Shown: positions 9,831 through 18,846 of the stretch, one piece after another
How the letters are laid out: each line of letters begins with the position of its first letter
Position numbering within the stretch: position 1 is the first letter of the stretch
Assembly (NCBI GenBank): GCA_050258375.1
Contig: JBLMYQ010000063.1
Coordinates: 1-64,000 of the forward strand
Length of the DNA: 64,000 bases
Source: JBLMYQ01 sp050258375
Lineage (GTDB): Bacteria; Bacillota; Clostridia; Acetivibrionales; UBA4821
Direction of reading: 5' to 3'
The notes under the pieces: model-generated
Databases searched by the model: none
Told to the model about the DNA's origin: nothing
Seen by the model: the letters and a program-made list of their open reading frames with translations, nothing else
Translations under genes and position numbers: made by a program

Positions 9831-11774
9831 ATGAATAAAACGATAAAAAGGCTTTGTGGTTTGGTATTTGGACTTGCAATAAGTACAAATATAGTATTTG
9901 CCCTGCCAGCACAGCCCGTAAATGGTACGATTACATTAGAGGAAGACTGGAGACTTACAAGTACCCTTAACATAAGTGCAGGGACAGGTAACACAATAAC
10001 AATTGATGGACAAAATAAATATAAAATCTATGAAATGGCAGCAAATGCAAATCTAACTAACGCCGAAGGAACGGTAATATTAAAAGATGTAAAAATTATA
10101 AATTATGGAACAACGCCAGCTGTAGGCTCTCTTGCGGCATTGCAAGCGGCAGCCGACAGCATTACAAGTATAAATGCACCGGTAAAGGATGCAAATACAA
10201 TTACTTTACCTATAGTGCAAGGATTTACAGTAAGTATTGCAGCGACAAGCGATTCAAATGTTATTAATACAAGTGGAGTTGTTACACCTCCAACCAGTGC
10301 AACAACTGTGAATCTAGCTTTAAATGTTGCAGGGAATGGTGGAATAGCAAAAACTAGAACGATTGCAGTCCTAGTACCTGCAAAAAACCAAAGTTCAGGT
10401 GGGGGAAGTAGTGGAAACAGCAGCGGTTCTAATACAAATACGCCTACTACCACGGAAGATACATCGAAAGTAGAAAAAGAGATTCAAGATGCAAAAAATA
10501 ATGTGAATGTTGATACAATAAAAGAAGTAATAAAGCTAGCGGAAAAAGTTGTTAACGATATGGGAAAAGAGGAAGTAAAGTCTACTGTGGCAGAAGGGGT
10601 AGCAAAAGCAGTAGTAACAGAAAAAACACTGGCATCTATGATAAAGAAGGCAGATGAAGTATTAGCTACTGCTGCAAAACTAGAGCAGCAAATGGCAGCA
10701 AATAATATGAGTGAAAAAATAGAAACGAAAGTAACTCTTGAAATTCCTGTAGATAATACAGTAAAGGAAGTTCAAGCAACGATACCGGTAAAGTTAATGG
10801 AAGATATAAAAGAAAAAGGGATTGACAAGGTTGAAATATCGGCAGGGATTGCAAAGATAGTTATTGCCCCGGATGCCATTAAGGCTGAGGGAGCAAGTAC
10901 ACTTGGGATATCAGTTAAACAAGCAGATAAAGAAGCTGATTTGACTCCTGAACAAAAACAAATTGTAGGAGACAATCTGGTATTTGATTTTAATGCGGAA
11001 ATCGCAGATAAAGACGGAAAAAAGGAAAAAGTAAGCAATTTTACATCTGATATAGAAATCAAAGTACCTTACACGTTAAAAGAGGGAGAGAATCCTGAAT
11101 TTGTAACGGTGTTCTTTATCAACGATAATGGTGAGCTTGAGAACAAGCAAGGAATATATGACGGCGAGACTAAGACTGTGAGCTTTAAGACAAGCCACTT
11201 TAGTAAATATTTAATCAAAGAGAATAAGGTTTCGTTTGTGGATGTATCGAATGACCACTGGGCAAAAAATTGCATAGAAGTTCTTGCTGCGAAGGGAATA
11301 ATAAGAGGCACAAACACAGCGGGATATGCACCAGAAGCAAATGTTACGAGAGCAGAATTTGCTGCACTTTTAGTGAGGGTTTTCGAAATAAAAGAAGGAA
11401 CGAACAAAGTAGAGTTTACAGATGTAAATAAAATGGATTGGTACAGCGAGGCAGTAAAAGCTGCGGCTAGTGCAGGAATTGTTATAGGGGATAATGGAAA
11501 GTTTGACCCGAATGCCAATATTAGTAGACAAGATATGGCTGTGATGCTTGCAAGAGCAGGTAAACTTTATAAAGGAATGAAGGATAAAACTGGTGCTGCA
11601 ACACTAAATTTTACGGACAACAGTGAGATTAGCGATTATGCGCGAGGAAGTATCAGCGCAGTTGTGTACAATAAAATACTTTCAGGAAAACCAGGGAATA
11701 TGTTTGAACCTAAAGCAAATGCCACGAGAGCAGAGGCGGCGAAGATGATATATGGTATAATGAATTTGAAGTAG
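9831..11774 (+). CDS. S-layer homology domain surface protein
   Basis: 647 aa from the ATG at 9831, 8 nt after a G-run; a GTG one codon earlier would overlap the previous stop. Signal peptide about 1-24. Residues 25-95 contain a short beta-helix-like stretch related to the upstream protein (GTITLEEDWRLTST). About 100-180 resembles a bacterial Ig-like domain. A Ser/Gly/Asn/Thr linker (about 186-212), a Lys/Glu-rich helical stretch and a beta domain follow, ending in three SLH motifs (about 468-647: FVDVSNDHWAKN, FTDVNKMDWYSEAV, TRAEAAKMIYGIM). It probably partners the preceding SLH protein at the cell surface. Confidence 0.88.
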   Translation: MNKTIKRLCGLVFGLAISTNIVFALPAQPVNGTITLEEDWRLTSTLNISAGTGNTITIDGQNKYKIYEMAANANLTNAEGTVILKDVKIINYGTTPAVGSLAALQAAADSITSINAPVKDANTITLPIVQGFTVSIAATSDSNVINTSGVVTPPTSATTVNLALNVAGNGGIAKTRTIAVLVPAKNQSSGGGSSGNSSGSNTNTPTTTEDTSKVEKEIQDAKNNVNVDTIKEVIKLAEKVVNDMGKEEVKSTVAEGVAKAVVTEKTLASMIKKADEVLATAAKLEQQMAANNMSEKIETKVTLEIPVDNTVKEVQATIPVKLMEDIKEKGIDKVEISAGIAKIVIAPDAIKAEGASTLGISVKQADKEADLTPEQKQIVGDNLVFDFNAEIADKDGKKEKVSNFTSDIEIKVPYTLKEGENPEFVTVFFINDNGELENKQGIYDGETKTVSFKTSHFSKYLIKENKVSFVDVSNDHWAKNCIEVLAAKGIIRGTNTAGYAPEANVTRAEFAALLVRVFEIKEGTNKVEFTDVNKMDWYSEAVKAAASAGIVIGDNGKFDPNANISRQDMAVMLARAGKLYKGMKDKTGAATLNFTDNSEISDYARGSISAVVYNKILSGKPGNMFEPKANATRAEAAKMIYGIMNLK

Positions 11775-11810
11775 GCTTGTTTTTGTAAATTTGTAATAAA
11801 AGAATACTTT

Positions 11811-11858
11811 AAAAGCAGATATCACTGTAGAAAAACTATAAGTGTTATCTGCTTTTTT
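11811..11858 (+). terminator. rho-independent terminator after the SLH pair
   Basis: AAAAGCAGATATCACT (11811-11826) pairs, with one mismatch, with AGTGTTATCTGCTTTT (11841-11856) and continues into a T run. Confidence 0.85.
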
Positions 11859-12113
11859 ATTGCCCTTAAAACCTCAAACTCAACACGCAAATGTTAAAAA
11901 TATAACATAAGACAGCATAGCTGCGAATAAAATTATTATTGTCTTGTATTTCATATAAAGTTAGAAGAGTCTGATGTAAAACAAGCACTGGGAAATGCAC
12001 AAAGAGTAATAGAATTTATAGTAAATCTTAGGGGTTCTTAGAAAATATTGATATTGAATTAAAAAGTTTGTGATATAATAATCACACAAATGAGAAATTG
12101 CGGAGGGAAACAA
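11859..12113. other. intergenic region upstream of era with a gene-fragment-like stretch
   Basis: 255 bp. A stretch ending at the stop 12039-12041 reads SDVKQALGNAQRVIEFIVN on the plus strand, which looks protein-like but has no start codon or ribosome binding site. It may be the tail of a decayed gene. TATAAT at 12073-12078 is the likely era -10 and is overlapped by a small inverted repeat (TGTGAT/ATCACA). Confidence 0.35.
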
Positions 12114-13007
12114 ATGGGTTTTAAATCTGGATTTGTAACCATAATAGGCAGACCGAATGTTGGGAAATCAACACTTTTAAATAAGCTTGCCGGAGAGAAG
12201 ATTGCGATAATGTCGGACAAGCCGCAGACTACAAGGAATTCAATAAAAGCTATAGTAACAGATAAGGATTATCAAATAGTTTTCATAGATACACCAGGAA
12301 TACATAAACCAAAGCATAAGCTTGGCGAATATATGGTTAAGTCTGCAACCGGTTCTATAGGCGACGTTGATGCGGTAATATTTGTTGTTGATGCATCGGA
12401 TAAGGATACTGGTGGTGGAGACCAGTTTATATTAGAAAAGCTTAAAAATGTAAAAATTCCTGTTTTACTTGTATTAAATAAAATTGATACTGTTAAAAAG
12501 GAAGAGCTTTTCGGAGTAATAAGCAGAATGAAGGATTTATATAAATTCAGTTCGGTTATTCCGGTATCAGCAATGCAGGGAGATGGAACAGGTATTATAC
12601 TGGATGAATTAAAAAAGATTATTCCGGATGGACCTAAATTCTTTCCTGAAGATATGATTACAGATCAACCTGAGAGAATAATTGTAGCTGAAATTATCAG
12701 GGAAAAAGCACTTCATTTATTACAGGAGGAAGTACCGCACGGTATTGCGGTTGAAGTTATTTCCATGAAGGAAAGAGGAGACAAGGATATTGTAGATATT
12801 CAGGCGAATATCTACTGCGAGAAGGAATCTCACAAGCCAATAGTTATTGGAAGCAAAGGGTCTATGTTAAAGGAAATAGGTAAGCGTGCAAGATTTGATA
12901 TCGAGGTGTTCCTTGCAAGTAAGGTTTTTCTTGAATTATGGGTCAAGGTAAAAAAAGATTGGAAAGATAATGAAAACATGCTGAAAACACTGTTTGGTGA
13001 TTATTAA
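12114..13007 (+). CDS. era: GTPase Era
   Basis: 297 aa from the ATG at 12114, preceded by GGAGGG; eight extra in-frame residues upstream lack a good site. The G domain shows G1 GRPNVGKST, the switch-region QTTRNSIKAI, G3 DTPGIHKPKHKLGE and G4 NKID. The C-terminal half is the KH domain (PIVIGSKGSMLKEIGKRAR) that binds the 3' end of 16S rRNA. Era acts in 30S ribosome maturation. It is followed by yqzL and recO, the order found in Bacillus and Clostridia. Confidence 0.97.
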   Translation: MGFKSGFVTIIGRPNVGKSTLLNKLAGEKIAIMSDKPQTTRNSIKAIVTDKDYQIVFIDTPGIHKPKHKLGEYMVKSATGSIGDVDAVIFVVDASDKDTGGGDQFILEKLKNVKIPVLLVLNKIDTVKKEELFGVISRMKDLYKFSSVIPVSAMQGDGTGIILDELKKIIPDGPKFFPEDMITDQPERIIVAEIIREKALHLLQEEVPHGIAVEVISMKERGDKDIVDIQANIYCEKESHKPIVIGSKGSMLKEIGKRARFDIEVFLASKVFLELWVKVKKDWKDNENMLKTLFGDY

Positions 13008-13015
13008 TCAAAAAT

Positions 13016-13055
13016 TTTCCCTGTATATGTTTTGTTTATTTAGGGAAACTTTATT
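13016..13055 (+). terminator. possible terminator after era
   Basis: TTTCCCT (13016-13022) pairs with AGGGAAA (13042-13048), followed by a T-rich stretch. The stem is short and the loop long, so it is moderate evidence only. Confidence 0.4.
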
Positions 13056-13058
13056 TTA

Positions 13059-13153
13059 GTGTAAGTTTAAAATGTAAAATCTAAAGTTGATAAATTTAAG
13101 CCTCTATGAGTTTAACTTTACATTTTACACTTTACACTGGATAAGCTTTACAC
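13059..13153. repeat. GTGTAAAATGTAAAG-type imperfect inverted repeat
   Basis: The left arm 13059-13088 and right arm 13111-13137 are imperfect inverted copies built of GTGTAAA / AATGTAAA / AAAGTT units (right arm AACTTTACATTTTACAC), with a further GCTTTACAC at 13145-13153. A closely related sequence occurs in frame inside nfnB at 15326-15360. This indicates a dispersed small element rather than a chance A/T run. It lies between era and the ribosome binding site of yqzL. Confidence 0.6.
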
Positions 13154-13175
13154 TAACGAAAGAGGGGGACCAGCC

Positions 13176-13295
13176 ATGATTACTGAAGTTGTTTGGAAAA
13201 CCTTTGAAAAAACTGGAGACCTAAATGCCTACCTGCTTTTAAAAGAGATTGAAACCACCGATCCTGAAGGCAAAAAGGAAGAGAAGAAGGATTAA
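13176..13295 (+). CDS. yqzL: YqzL-family small protein
   Basis: 39 aa, with AGAGGGGGA before the ATG. The pattern VVWKTFEKTGDLNAYLLLKE matches YqzL (a tryptophan and phenylalanine, then TGxxxxYLLxKE), and its place between era and recO is the position of yqzL in Bacillus. The tail is Lys/Glu-rich. Function is unknown. The stop is 13 nt before the recO start, so it is in the same operon. Confidence 0.85.
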   Translation: MITEVVWKTFEKTGDLNAYLLLKEIETTDPEGKKEEKKD

Positions 13296-13308
13296 TCGGA
13301 GAATTTCT

Positions 13309-14046
13309 ATGAACCTTATTAAGACACAAGGAATAGTTGTAGGAGAAAAAGCTGCAGGGGAAGCGGATAAAATTCTTACTATTTTCACTCAAAAACATGG
13401 AATGATAAAAGCGGCAGTCAAAGGTGCGTATAGACCTAAAAGCAGCATGATTGCCTCTTCACAGTTCCTTGTTTTTAGTGATTTTATTCTATATAAAGGA
13501 AAAGACTTATACAGACTTAGCAGCTGCGAAGTTATAGAACCTTTTTACAATATAAGAAATGATATCATAAAGCTTACATATGCTTCTTATGCAGTTGAAT
13601 TAATCAAAGAAGTAATACACGAGAATATGCAAAGCTACAGGGCTTTGCAATTGTTTCTGAATACACTTCATGCGATATCAAACTCTGGAAAATCCCTTGA
13701 AATGATAATAAGAGCTTATGAATTGAGGCTTATGTGTTTGTGTGGTTATAAGCCTCAAATTGATATTTGTGCTTCTTGTGGAAAGAATTCCGATAAGAAG
13801 TATTTCAGCTTTAGTCATAATGGATTGATTTGTGAAGAATGCGGGCAGAATAAGAAGGATGTTGTTAGCGTATCAGAGCCAACGGTAAGTACAATAAAAT
13901 ACATAATCAAAGCAGAGGTAAAAAAGCTTTTTTCATTTAGTGTTTCTCAAATGGTTTTAAAGGAATTAAAGCTTATAAATGAGATATTTATTAAGGAAAA
14001 ACTTGAAAAAGAATTCAAATCATTAAAACTGCTTGAAAAAATCTAG
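13309..14046 (+). CDS. recO: DNA repair protein RecO
   Basis: 245 aa from the ATG at 13309, with CGGAGA upstream; the frame is open further upstream but overlaps yqzL without a good site. The N-terminal OB fold begins with the typical KTQGIVVGEKAAGEADKILT. A four-cysteine zinc motif sits in the C-terminal half (CASCGKNS and CEECGQ, about residues 155-183). RecO works with RecF and RecR to load RecA on gapped DNA. Confidence 0.95.
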   Translation: MNLIKTQGIVVGEKAAGEADKILTIFTQKHGMIKAAVKGAYRPKSSMIASSQFLVFSDFILYKGKDLYRLSSCEVIEPFYNIRNDIIKLTYASYAVELIKEVIHENMQSYRALQLFLNTLHAISNSGKSLEMIIRAYELRLMCLCGYKPQIDICASCGKNSDKKYFSFSHNGLICEECGQNKKDVVSVSEPTVSTIKYIIKAEVKKLFSFSVSQMVLKELKLINEIFIKEKLEKEFKSLKLLEKI

Positions 14047-14107
14047 TCAATTTGCATAGATTATCAAATTGGAATATAATCAATCAAAGAAGAAAGGGGG
14101 CAGAGCA

Positions 14108-14953
14108 GTGAATAAAATTATAAAGAAAAAAATACTTGCTCCGGCAACCATTTTAATGGAAATAGAGAATCCAATGATAGCTTTAAAGGCTAACCCGGGT
14201 CAATTTATTATGCTGAGGGTTAGTGAGTATGGAGAAAGGATTCCACTTACTATTTGCGATTATGATTCACAAAAAGGTATCATAACACTTATATTTCAAG
14301 AAATAGGAAAAACTACAAAGCTTTTAGGAGCATTAAATGAAGGTGATGAAATTCTGGACTTGGCAGGTCCCCTTGGAAATCCTACGGAAATACATAATCT
14401 AAAAAGAGTATTGGTAGTAGGAGGAGGGCTGGGAACTGCTCTTATATATTCTCAGGTAAAGCAAATGAATGCTAATGGAGCTAAGATTGATGTAATTATT
14501 GGGGCTCGCAGTGAAAGCTTGATTATACTTGAAGAAGAATTAAACCCTTTTTGTGAGAATGTTTTTATTGCTACAGATGATGGTTCAAAAGGGCATAAAG
14601 GATTTGTTACTGATATAATTAAAAAATTAATTGAAGAAGGAAATAAGTATGACAGAATATTTGCAGTCGGTCCATTAATAATGATGAAGGTTGTAAGCAA
14701 TTTGACGAAACAATATGGAGTGCCAACCACAGTTAGCATGAATCCTATCATGATAGATGGAACAGGTATGTGCGGTGGATGCAGACTTACAGTTGGTGAT
14801 GAAACAAAATTTGCATGTGTAGATGGACCGGAGTTTGATGGACATCTTGTAGATTTTGATGAAGCAATGAAAAGACAAGCTATATATAAAAATGAGGAAA
14901 AAATTTCATTAGACAATCACATATGCAGATTGGGAGGGAATGCCAATGCCTAA
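14108..14953 (+). CDS. nfnA: NfnA-type ferredoxin:NADP+ oxidoreductase subunit (FAD/[2Fe-2S])
   Basis: 281 aa from GTG at 14108, after AAAGGGGGC; a TTG 39 nt upstream has no such site. FAD-binding fold (ERIPLTICDYD) and NAD(P)-binding fold (VVGGGLGTALIYSQV), then a C-terminal [2Fe-2S] site (DGTGMCGGCRLTVGD, then FACVDGPEFDGH). The stop overlaps the start of the NfnB-like gene by 8 bp. In clostridia and acetogens NfnAB couples NADH and reduced ferredoxin oxidation to NADP+ reduction by electron bifurcation. Alternative names such as dihydroorotate dehydrogenase electron-transfer subunit are less likely given the partner. Confidence 0.88.
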   Translation: MNKIIKKKILAPATILMEIENPMIALKANPGQFIMLRVSEYGERIPLTICDYDSQKGIITLIFQEIGKTTKLLGALNEGDEILDLAGPLGNPTEIHNLKRVLVVGGGLGTALIYSQVKQMNANGAKIDVIIGARSESLIILEEELNPFCENVFIATDDGSKGHKGFVTDIIKKLIEEGNKYDRIFAVGPLIMMKVVSNLTKQYGVPTTVSMNPIMIDGTGMCGGCRLTVGDETKFACVDGPEFDGHLVDFDEAMKRQAIYKNEEKISLDNHICRLGGNANA

Positions 14954-16388
14954 TCTATCACCCAATAAGGTATATATGCCGGTGCAAGAGCCGTCCGAGA
15001 GAAAAAATAACTTTAAGGAAGTTGCAATTGGCTATACATATGAACAAGCAAGAGAAGAAGCTGAAAGATGCTTGCACTGCAGCAATAGTCCCTGCGTTCA
15101 GGGCTGCCCAGTTAATGTTCAAATTCCGGAATTTATAAATTTAATAAAAGAAAATAAAATTGACGAGGCATATTCCAAGATTCTTGAAACTAATAGTTTG
15201 CCTGCAGTATGTGGCAGGGTTTGTCCCCAGGAGAATCAATGCGAAAAGTTCTGTGTTAGAGGGAAAAAAGGTGAACCGGTTGCCGTAGGAAGATTAGAGA
15301 GATTCGCAGCAGACAACGGGAAACAGTGTAAAATGGAAAGTGTAAAGTGTAAAGTTAACAACTCAGAAATCCAAACCCAAAATTTAGAAAAGCAAATCAA
15401 CTATCAACCTAGTGAAGCCAAAGTAGCTATTATTGGCTCGGGGCCGGCTGGATTAACTTGCGCCGGAGATCTTGTAAAGATGGGATATAAGGTTACTATA
15501 TTTGAAGCCTTTCATGTTCCTGGTGGGGTTATGGTTTATGGAATTCCCGAGTTCAGGCTTCCTAAAAAGATTGTTCAGAAGGAAATAGACAATCTGAAAA
15601 GTCTTGGCGTAGAAATTAAAACCAATATGGTTATTGGAAGGATACTTAATATTGATGACCTGTTTGAAATGGGCTTTTCCGCTGTTTTTATTGGCTCAGG
15701 TGCCGGACTCCCAATGTTCATGAAGATTCCCGGAGAAAATTTAAACGGCGTAATGTCTGCAAATGAGTTTCTTACACGGGTTAACCTGATGAAAGCATAT
15801 ATGTTCCCTGAAGCAGATTCGCCTGTAAAGGTAGGGAAAAAAGTTGCAGTTGTTGGTGGAGGAAATGTTGCAATGGACGCTGCACGATGTGCATTACGAC
15901 TTGGGGCTGAAAAGGTTTACATTATATACAGGCGTTCAGATAAAGAAATGCCAGCTAGGCATGAAGAGGTTGAACATGCCCAAGAAGAAGGAATAGAATT
16001 CAGATTTCTAACCAATCCGGTTAAAATTATTGGCAATCAGGACGGTTGGGCTGCGGGAATAGAGTGTGTAGAAATGGAGCTTGGAGAACCTGATTTAACA
16101 GGAAGAAGAAAGCCTATAGAAAAAGCAGATTCAAATTTTGTGATTGATGCAGATACGATAATAATGGCTATCGGTACTACTCCAAATCCCATTATTTCAG
16201 ATACGGCTAAGAATATTAAGAAAACTCCAAAGGGTGGGATATTCGCTGAAGAGGAAACGGGTAAGACAAGTAGAGAAGGAGTTTATGCCGGAGGAGATAT
16301 TGTAACTGGCGCAGCCACAGTAATCCTTGCGATGGGGGCGGGGAAGAAGGCAGCCAAGGCTATTGATGAGTATATAAAGAAAAAATAA
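14946..16388 (+). CDS. nfnB: NfnB / GltD-like glutamate-synthase-type oxidoreductase subunit
   Basis: 480 aa. The ATG at 14946 is 7 nt from GGAGGG; an ATG at 14940 is too close. The N-terminal double [4Fe-4S] domain has CLHCSNSPCVQGCPVN and CGRVCPQENQCEKFC. The FAD fold (IIGSGPAGLTCAGDL) and NADPH fold (VVGGGNVAMDAARCALRLGA) follow, ending in VYAGGDIVTGAATVILAMG. It partners NfnA. Oddly, the linker between the Fe-S domain and the FAD fold (about residues 125-158, CKMESVKCKVNN) is longer than usual and is encoded by a repeat like the one between era and yqzL. Confidence 0.9.
   Translation: MPNLSPNKVYMPVQEPSERKNNFKEVAIGYTYEQAREEAERCLHCSNSPCVQGCPVNVQIPEFINLIKENKIDEAYSKILETNSLPAVCGRVCPQENQCEKFCVRGKKGEPVAVGRLERFAADNGKQCKMESVKCKVNNSEIQTQNLEKQINYQPSEAKVAIIGSGPAGLTCAGDLVKMGYKVTIFEAFHVPGGVMVYGIPEFRLPKKIVQKEIDNLKSLGVEIKTNMVIGRILNIDDLFEMGFSAVFIGSGAGLPMFMKIPGENLNGVMSANEFLTRVNLMKAYMFPEADSPVKVGKKVAVVGGGNVAMDAARCALRLGAEKVYIIYRRSDKEMPARHEEVEHAQEEGIEFRFLTNPVKIIGNQDGWAAGIECVEMELGEPDLTGRRKPIEKADSNFVIDADTIIMAIGTTPNPIISDTAKNIKKTPKGGIFAEEETGKTSREGVYAGGDIVTGAATVILAMGAGKKAAKAIDEYIKKK
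15326..15360 (+). repeat. in-frame copy of the GTGTAAAATGTAAAG-type repeat inside nfnB
   Basis: GTGTAAA, ATGGAAA, GTGTAAA and GTGTAAAGTTAAC run in series and are translated QCKMESVKCKVNN. The reverse complement of 13111-13137 shares the GTGTAAA units and the terminal GTAAAGTTAA. The insertion keeps the reading frame and falls in an interdomain linker. Confidence 0.6.
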
Positions 16389-16410
16389 AACGGCATAGCC
16401 GTTTTTATTT
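16388..16410 (+). terminator. rho-independent terminator after nfnB
   Basis: AAACGGC (16388-16394), an ATA loop, GCCGTTT (16398-16404) and a long T-rich tail, starting at the nfnB stop codon. The minus-strand gene ending at 16413 runs into it from the other side. Confidence 0.85.
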
Positions 16411-16412
16411 TT

Positions 16413-16682
16413 TCAACTTACATTTGTTTTTAAAATATTATCCATAACCAGACTACCAATTATCACTTCTGCAAATATATTGACGCTTGCTTTCATTAAT
16501 GCAATGCAATTATTCATTAATGCATTGCTGTTAATAAAAATATTGTTGCAGTAATAAACTATGCCGGAAAAAACAAATAGGAGAATAGAAATCAAAGTGC
16601 CATAAACGATTATGAGCTTAGACAGTTTTTCCATATTTGAAAGCTGTTTTGCAACCCTATCTATAATATTATTATTCTTCAT
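16413..16682 (-). CDS. small membrane protein, unknown
   Basis: 89 aa from the ATG at 16682, 6 nt from GAGGG; an upstream ATG at 16727 lacks a site. A basic N-terminal segment is followed by a hydrophobic helix (LIIVYGTLISILLFVFSGIVY) and a second weaker one (about 55-82). I do not recognise the family. It lies downstream of the MATE gene on the same strand, separated by about 150 bp. Confidence 0.6.
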   Translation of the reverse strand: MKNNNIIDRVAKQLSNMEKLSKLIIVYGTLISILLFVFSGIVYYCNNIFINSNALMNNCIALMKASVNIFAEVIIGSLVMDNILKTNVS

Positions 16683-16833
16683 TGAGAACCCTCGAATTAT
16701 ATTATTATCTGTCTTAATACTTATCATTTAAAAGGTAGCAATTTTGTTGATTTTAATCTGAAAACTTACCTTAGTATATATATATGTTAACATAATACCG
16801 TGAGACATTCAAATTATAGATTCTGGAAAAGGC

Positions 16834-18243
16834 TTAAGGAATGCGCTCTATGGCTATTTTCCGTTCCCATTTCCCAAACTGGAAATATAAGCTGCTCAGT
16901 ACAGCTGATATTATAAAGCCAATTGTAGTGCCCAGCCATATGCCTGAGCTTTGAAGCAATGTATATTGAGAAAGCAGCCAGGCAAGGGGTATCCTAAAAA
17001 GCCAGAATGATAATATAGCAAATATCATAGGGGGTATAGTATCACCAGCCCCCTGAAGGGCTCCGTTGGTTACAAATATTAGAGATATGCCAATGTATCC
17101 GATAGAAATAATCTTTAAATAAGCAGTTCCTTCTGCGATGATTAGTTGAAGCTGATCCTGCGGAATCGAAGGATTGTTAAGGAAGAAAAGAACGATTTCC
17201 TTTGGGAATAAATAAAATAATAGTATTATAAAAGAAGTCATACAAAGAGAAAGAAAGCTTGCAACCTTAACGGTTGATAATACTCTATCCTTTTTGCCTG
17301 CCCCCAGATTTTGACCGGTAAGTGCCGTTACGGCCATACCTATTGCCATTGAAGGCATAAAGCATAAGCTATCAAGTCTCGAACCTATTCCAAAAACGGC
17401 AATTGTTGCAATGCCAAAGCCAGCAACTATTCTGGTAAGAACCAAGACCCCTGTTGATACAATAATCTGTTGAAAGCCGGAGGGTAATCCTATTAAAATC
17501 ATCTTTTTTATCAAGTCAGAATCAAATTTAAAATTTTTGAAGTTTTTGATATTTAAAACTCCTTGTTTGTGTAAGAGCTTTAAAGCAAAAATGAAAGAGA
17601 ATATTTGAGCAATTATGGTGGCAATTGCAGAACCGTTGATTCCCATTTTAGGGAAAAAACCAAGTCCGAGAATTAGTAATGGATCTAAAACAAGGTTAAT
17701 AATTACTGCTAATGAAAGAAACTTCAACGGGGTCCAGGAATCACCTAATCCCCTAAGAAGAGAGCTTATAAGATTAAACCCAAACATGAAAACCATACCT
17801 AAAAGGGTCACAATGAGATAACTTGAAGCAAGATTAAATATTTGAGGCATTTTTGCAGGATTAATTGCTATAGAAAGTATAGCTTTATTGAAAATAATTC
17901 CGAGTATTGTCAATATTAAGGATAATAAAAATGTTAGAACAAATGAATTTTCGATTATGGTTTCTAGTATTTCATTATTGCCTGCACCCTTGTGCTGTGC
18001 AACTAAAGCAGTAGCTGCTATTGAAATACCAAAAGCAAAAGAAAGAAGTATGAAAACAATAGGAAAAGTAAGGGTGACGGCGCTAAAAGCTTCTGTTCCC
18101 AAAAACCTTCCTATCCAGAAAGCATTTATCATTTGCTGTATTAGCTGAAGAATGTTTCCTATAAGCAAAGGCATTGCAAAAGTTATTATTAGCTTTAAAA
18201 TGCTTCCTTGAGTAAGATCTTTTCCAAAATTATTATTTTTCAT
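16834..18243 (-). CDS. MATE-family efflux transporter
   Basis: 469 aa with about 12 membrane helices. The N-terminus KDLTQGSILKLIITFAMPLL is the classic MATE opening, and the two halves repeat the QQMINAFWIGRFLG / GLPSGFQQIIVSTG pattern. MATE proteins export cationic compounds or metabolites using Na+ or H+ gradients. Monocistronic, with AGGAAA upstream of the start. Substrate unknown. Confidence 0.93.
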   Translation of the reverse strand: MKNNNFGKDLTQGSILKLIITFAMPLLIGNILQLIQQMINAFWIGRFLGTEAFSAVTLTFPIVFILLSFAFGISIAATALVAQHKGAGNNEILETIIENSFVLTFLLSLILTILGIIFNKAILSIAINPAKMPQIFNLASSYLIVTLLGMVFMFGFNLISSLLRGLGDSWTPLKFLSLAVIINLVLDPLLILGLGFFPKMGINGSAIATIIAQIFSFIFALKLLHKQGVLNIKNFKNFKFDSDLIKKMILIGLPSGFQQIIVSTGVLVLTRIVAGFGIATIAVFGIGSRLDSLCFMPSMAIGMAVTALTGQNLGAGKKDRVLSTVKVASFLSLCMTSFIILLFYLFPKEIVLFFLNNPSIPQDQLQLIIAEGTAYLKIISIGYIGISLIFVTNGALQGAGDTIPPMIFAILSFWLFRIPLAWLLSQYTLLQSSGIWLGTTIGFIISAVLSSLYFQFGKWERKIAIERIP

Positions 18244-18315
18244 TTAATTCATTTCCTTTTATATAGTATTGATTATTATTTCCTTAATAGTAAATTAAAC
18301 TCAATATTGAAAAAC

Positions 18316-18340
18316 AAAAAACGTACACTCGTACGTTTTT
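18316..18340 (-). terminator. rho-independent terminator, likely for rpsT
   Basis: AAAAACGTAC (18317-18326), a four-base loop ACTC, and GTACGTTTTT (18331-18340); symmetric A/T tails allow function on either strand. A second hairpin (GATGTTGCTTT with AAAGCAATATC, 18391-18416) lies between it and the rpsT stop. Confidence 0.75.
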
Positions 18341-18432
18341 ATTTTTCTCTTAAAAAATTAGGCACGTTCTCACCAAAGTCCTGCTATGATGTTGCTTTAT
18401 CAAAAGCAATATCTGTGGATTTGGGAGCGTAT

Positions 18433-18696
18433 TTATTTAACTTGATTAAGTTTTTTAGCAATAGCTGATTTTTTCCTGCTGGCTGTGTTCTTATGAAGAA
18501 CGCCTTTTGCAACTGCCTTATCAATGCTCTTTGTTGCTGAAACAAGCATATCAGCTGCTTTTTTTGTATCTTTTTCTTTAACAGCTTCATCAAACTTTTT
18601 AAGCTGAGTTTTTAGACCTGTTTTTACTATTGCATTTTGCAGAGTTTTTGTTTCGGTTATTTTAACTCTTTTTATTGCTGATTTAATGTTTGGCAA
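18433..18696 (-). CDS. rpsT: 30S ribosomal protein S20
   Basis: 87 aa, the normal length, lysine-rich and fully helical. MPNIKSAIKRVKITE at the start and HKNTASRKKSAIAKKLNQ at the end are diagnostic of S20. GGGGAGG precedes the start. Monocistronic on the minus strand. Confidence 0.97.
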   Translation of the reverse strand: MPNIKSAIKRVKITETKTLQNAIVKTGLKTQLKKFDEAVKEKDTKKAADMLVSATKSIDKAVAKGVLHKNTASRKKSAIAKKLNQVK

Positions 18697-18846
18697 TTAT
18701 TTTCACCTCCCCGATCATATTGCTTTCGAAATACCACAGTTCATGCAAAATATTTTAACATGATGAATAAAATAATGCAAGAAATATTAGCCAAATTAAA
18801 CACTATAAATCGAAAAAAGGTGAAAAGCAGCTTTTGGTTGTAGTGC

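Noticed and set aside
11945..12041. Protein-like open stretch (SDVKQALGNAQRVIEFIVN) before era
   Set aside because: No start codon, no ribosome binding site, too short; described only as a possible fragment.
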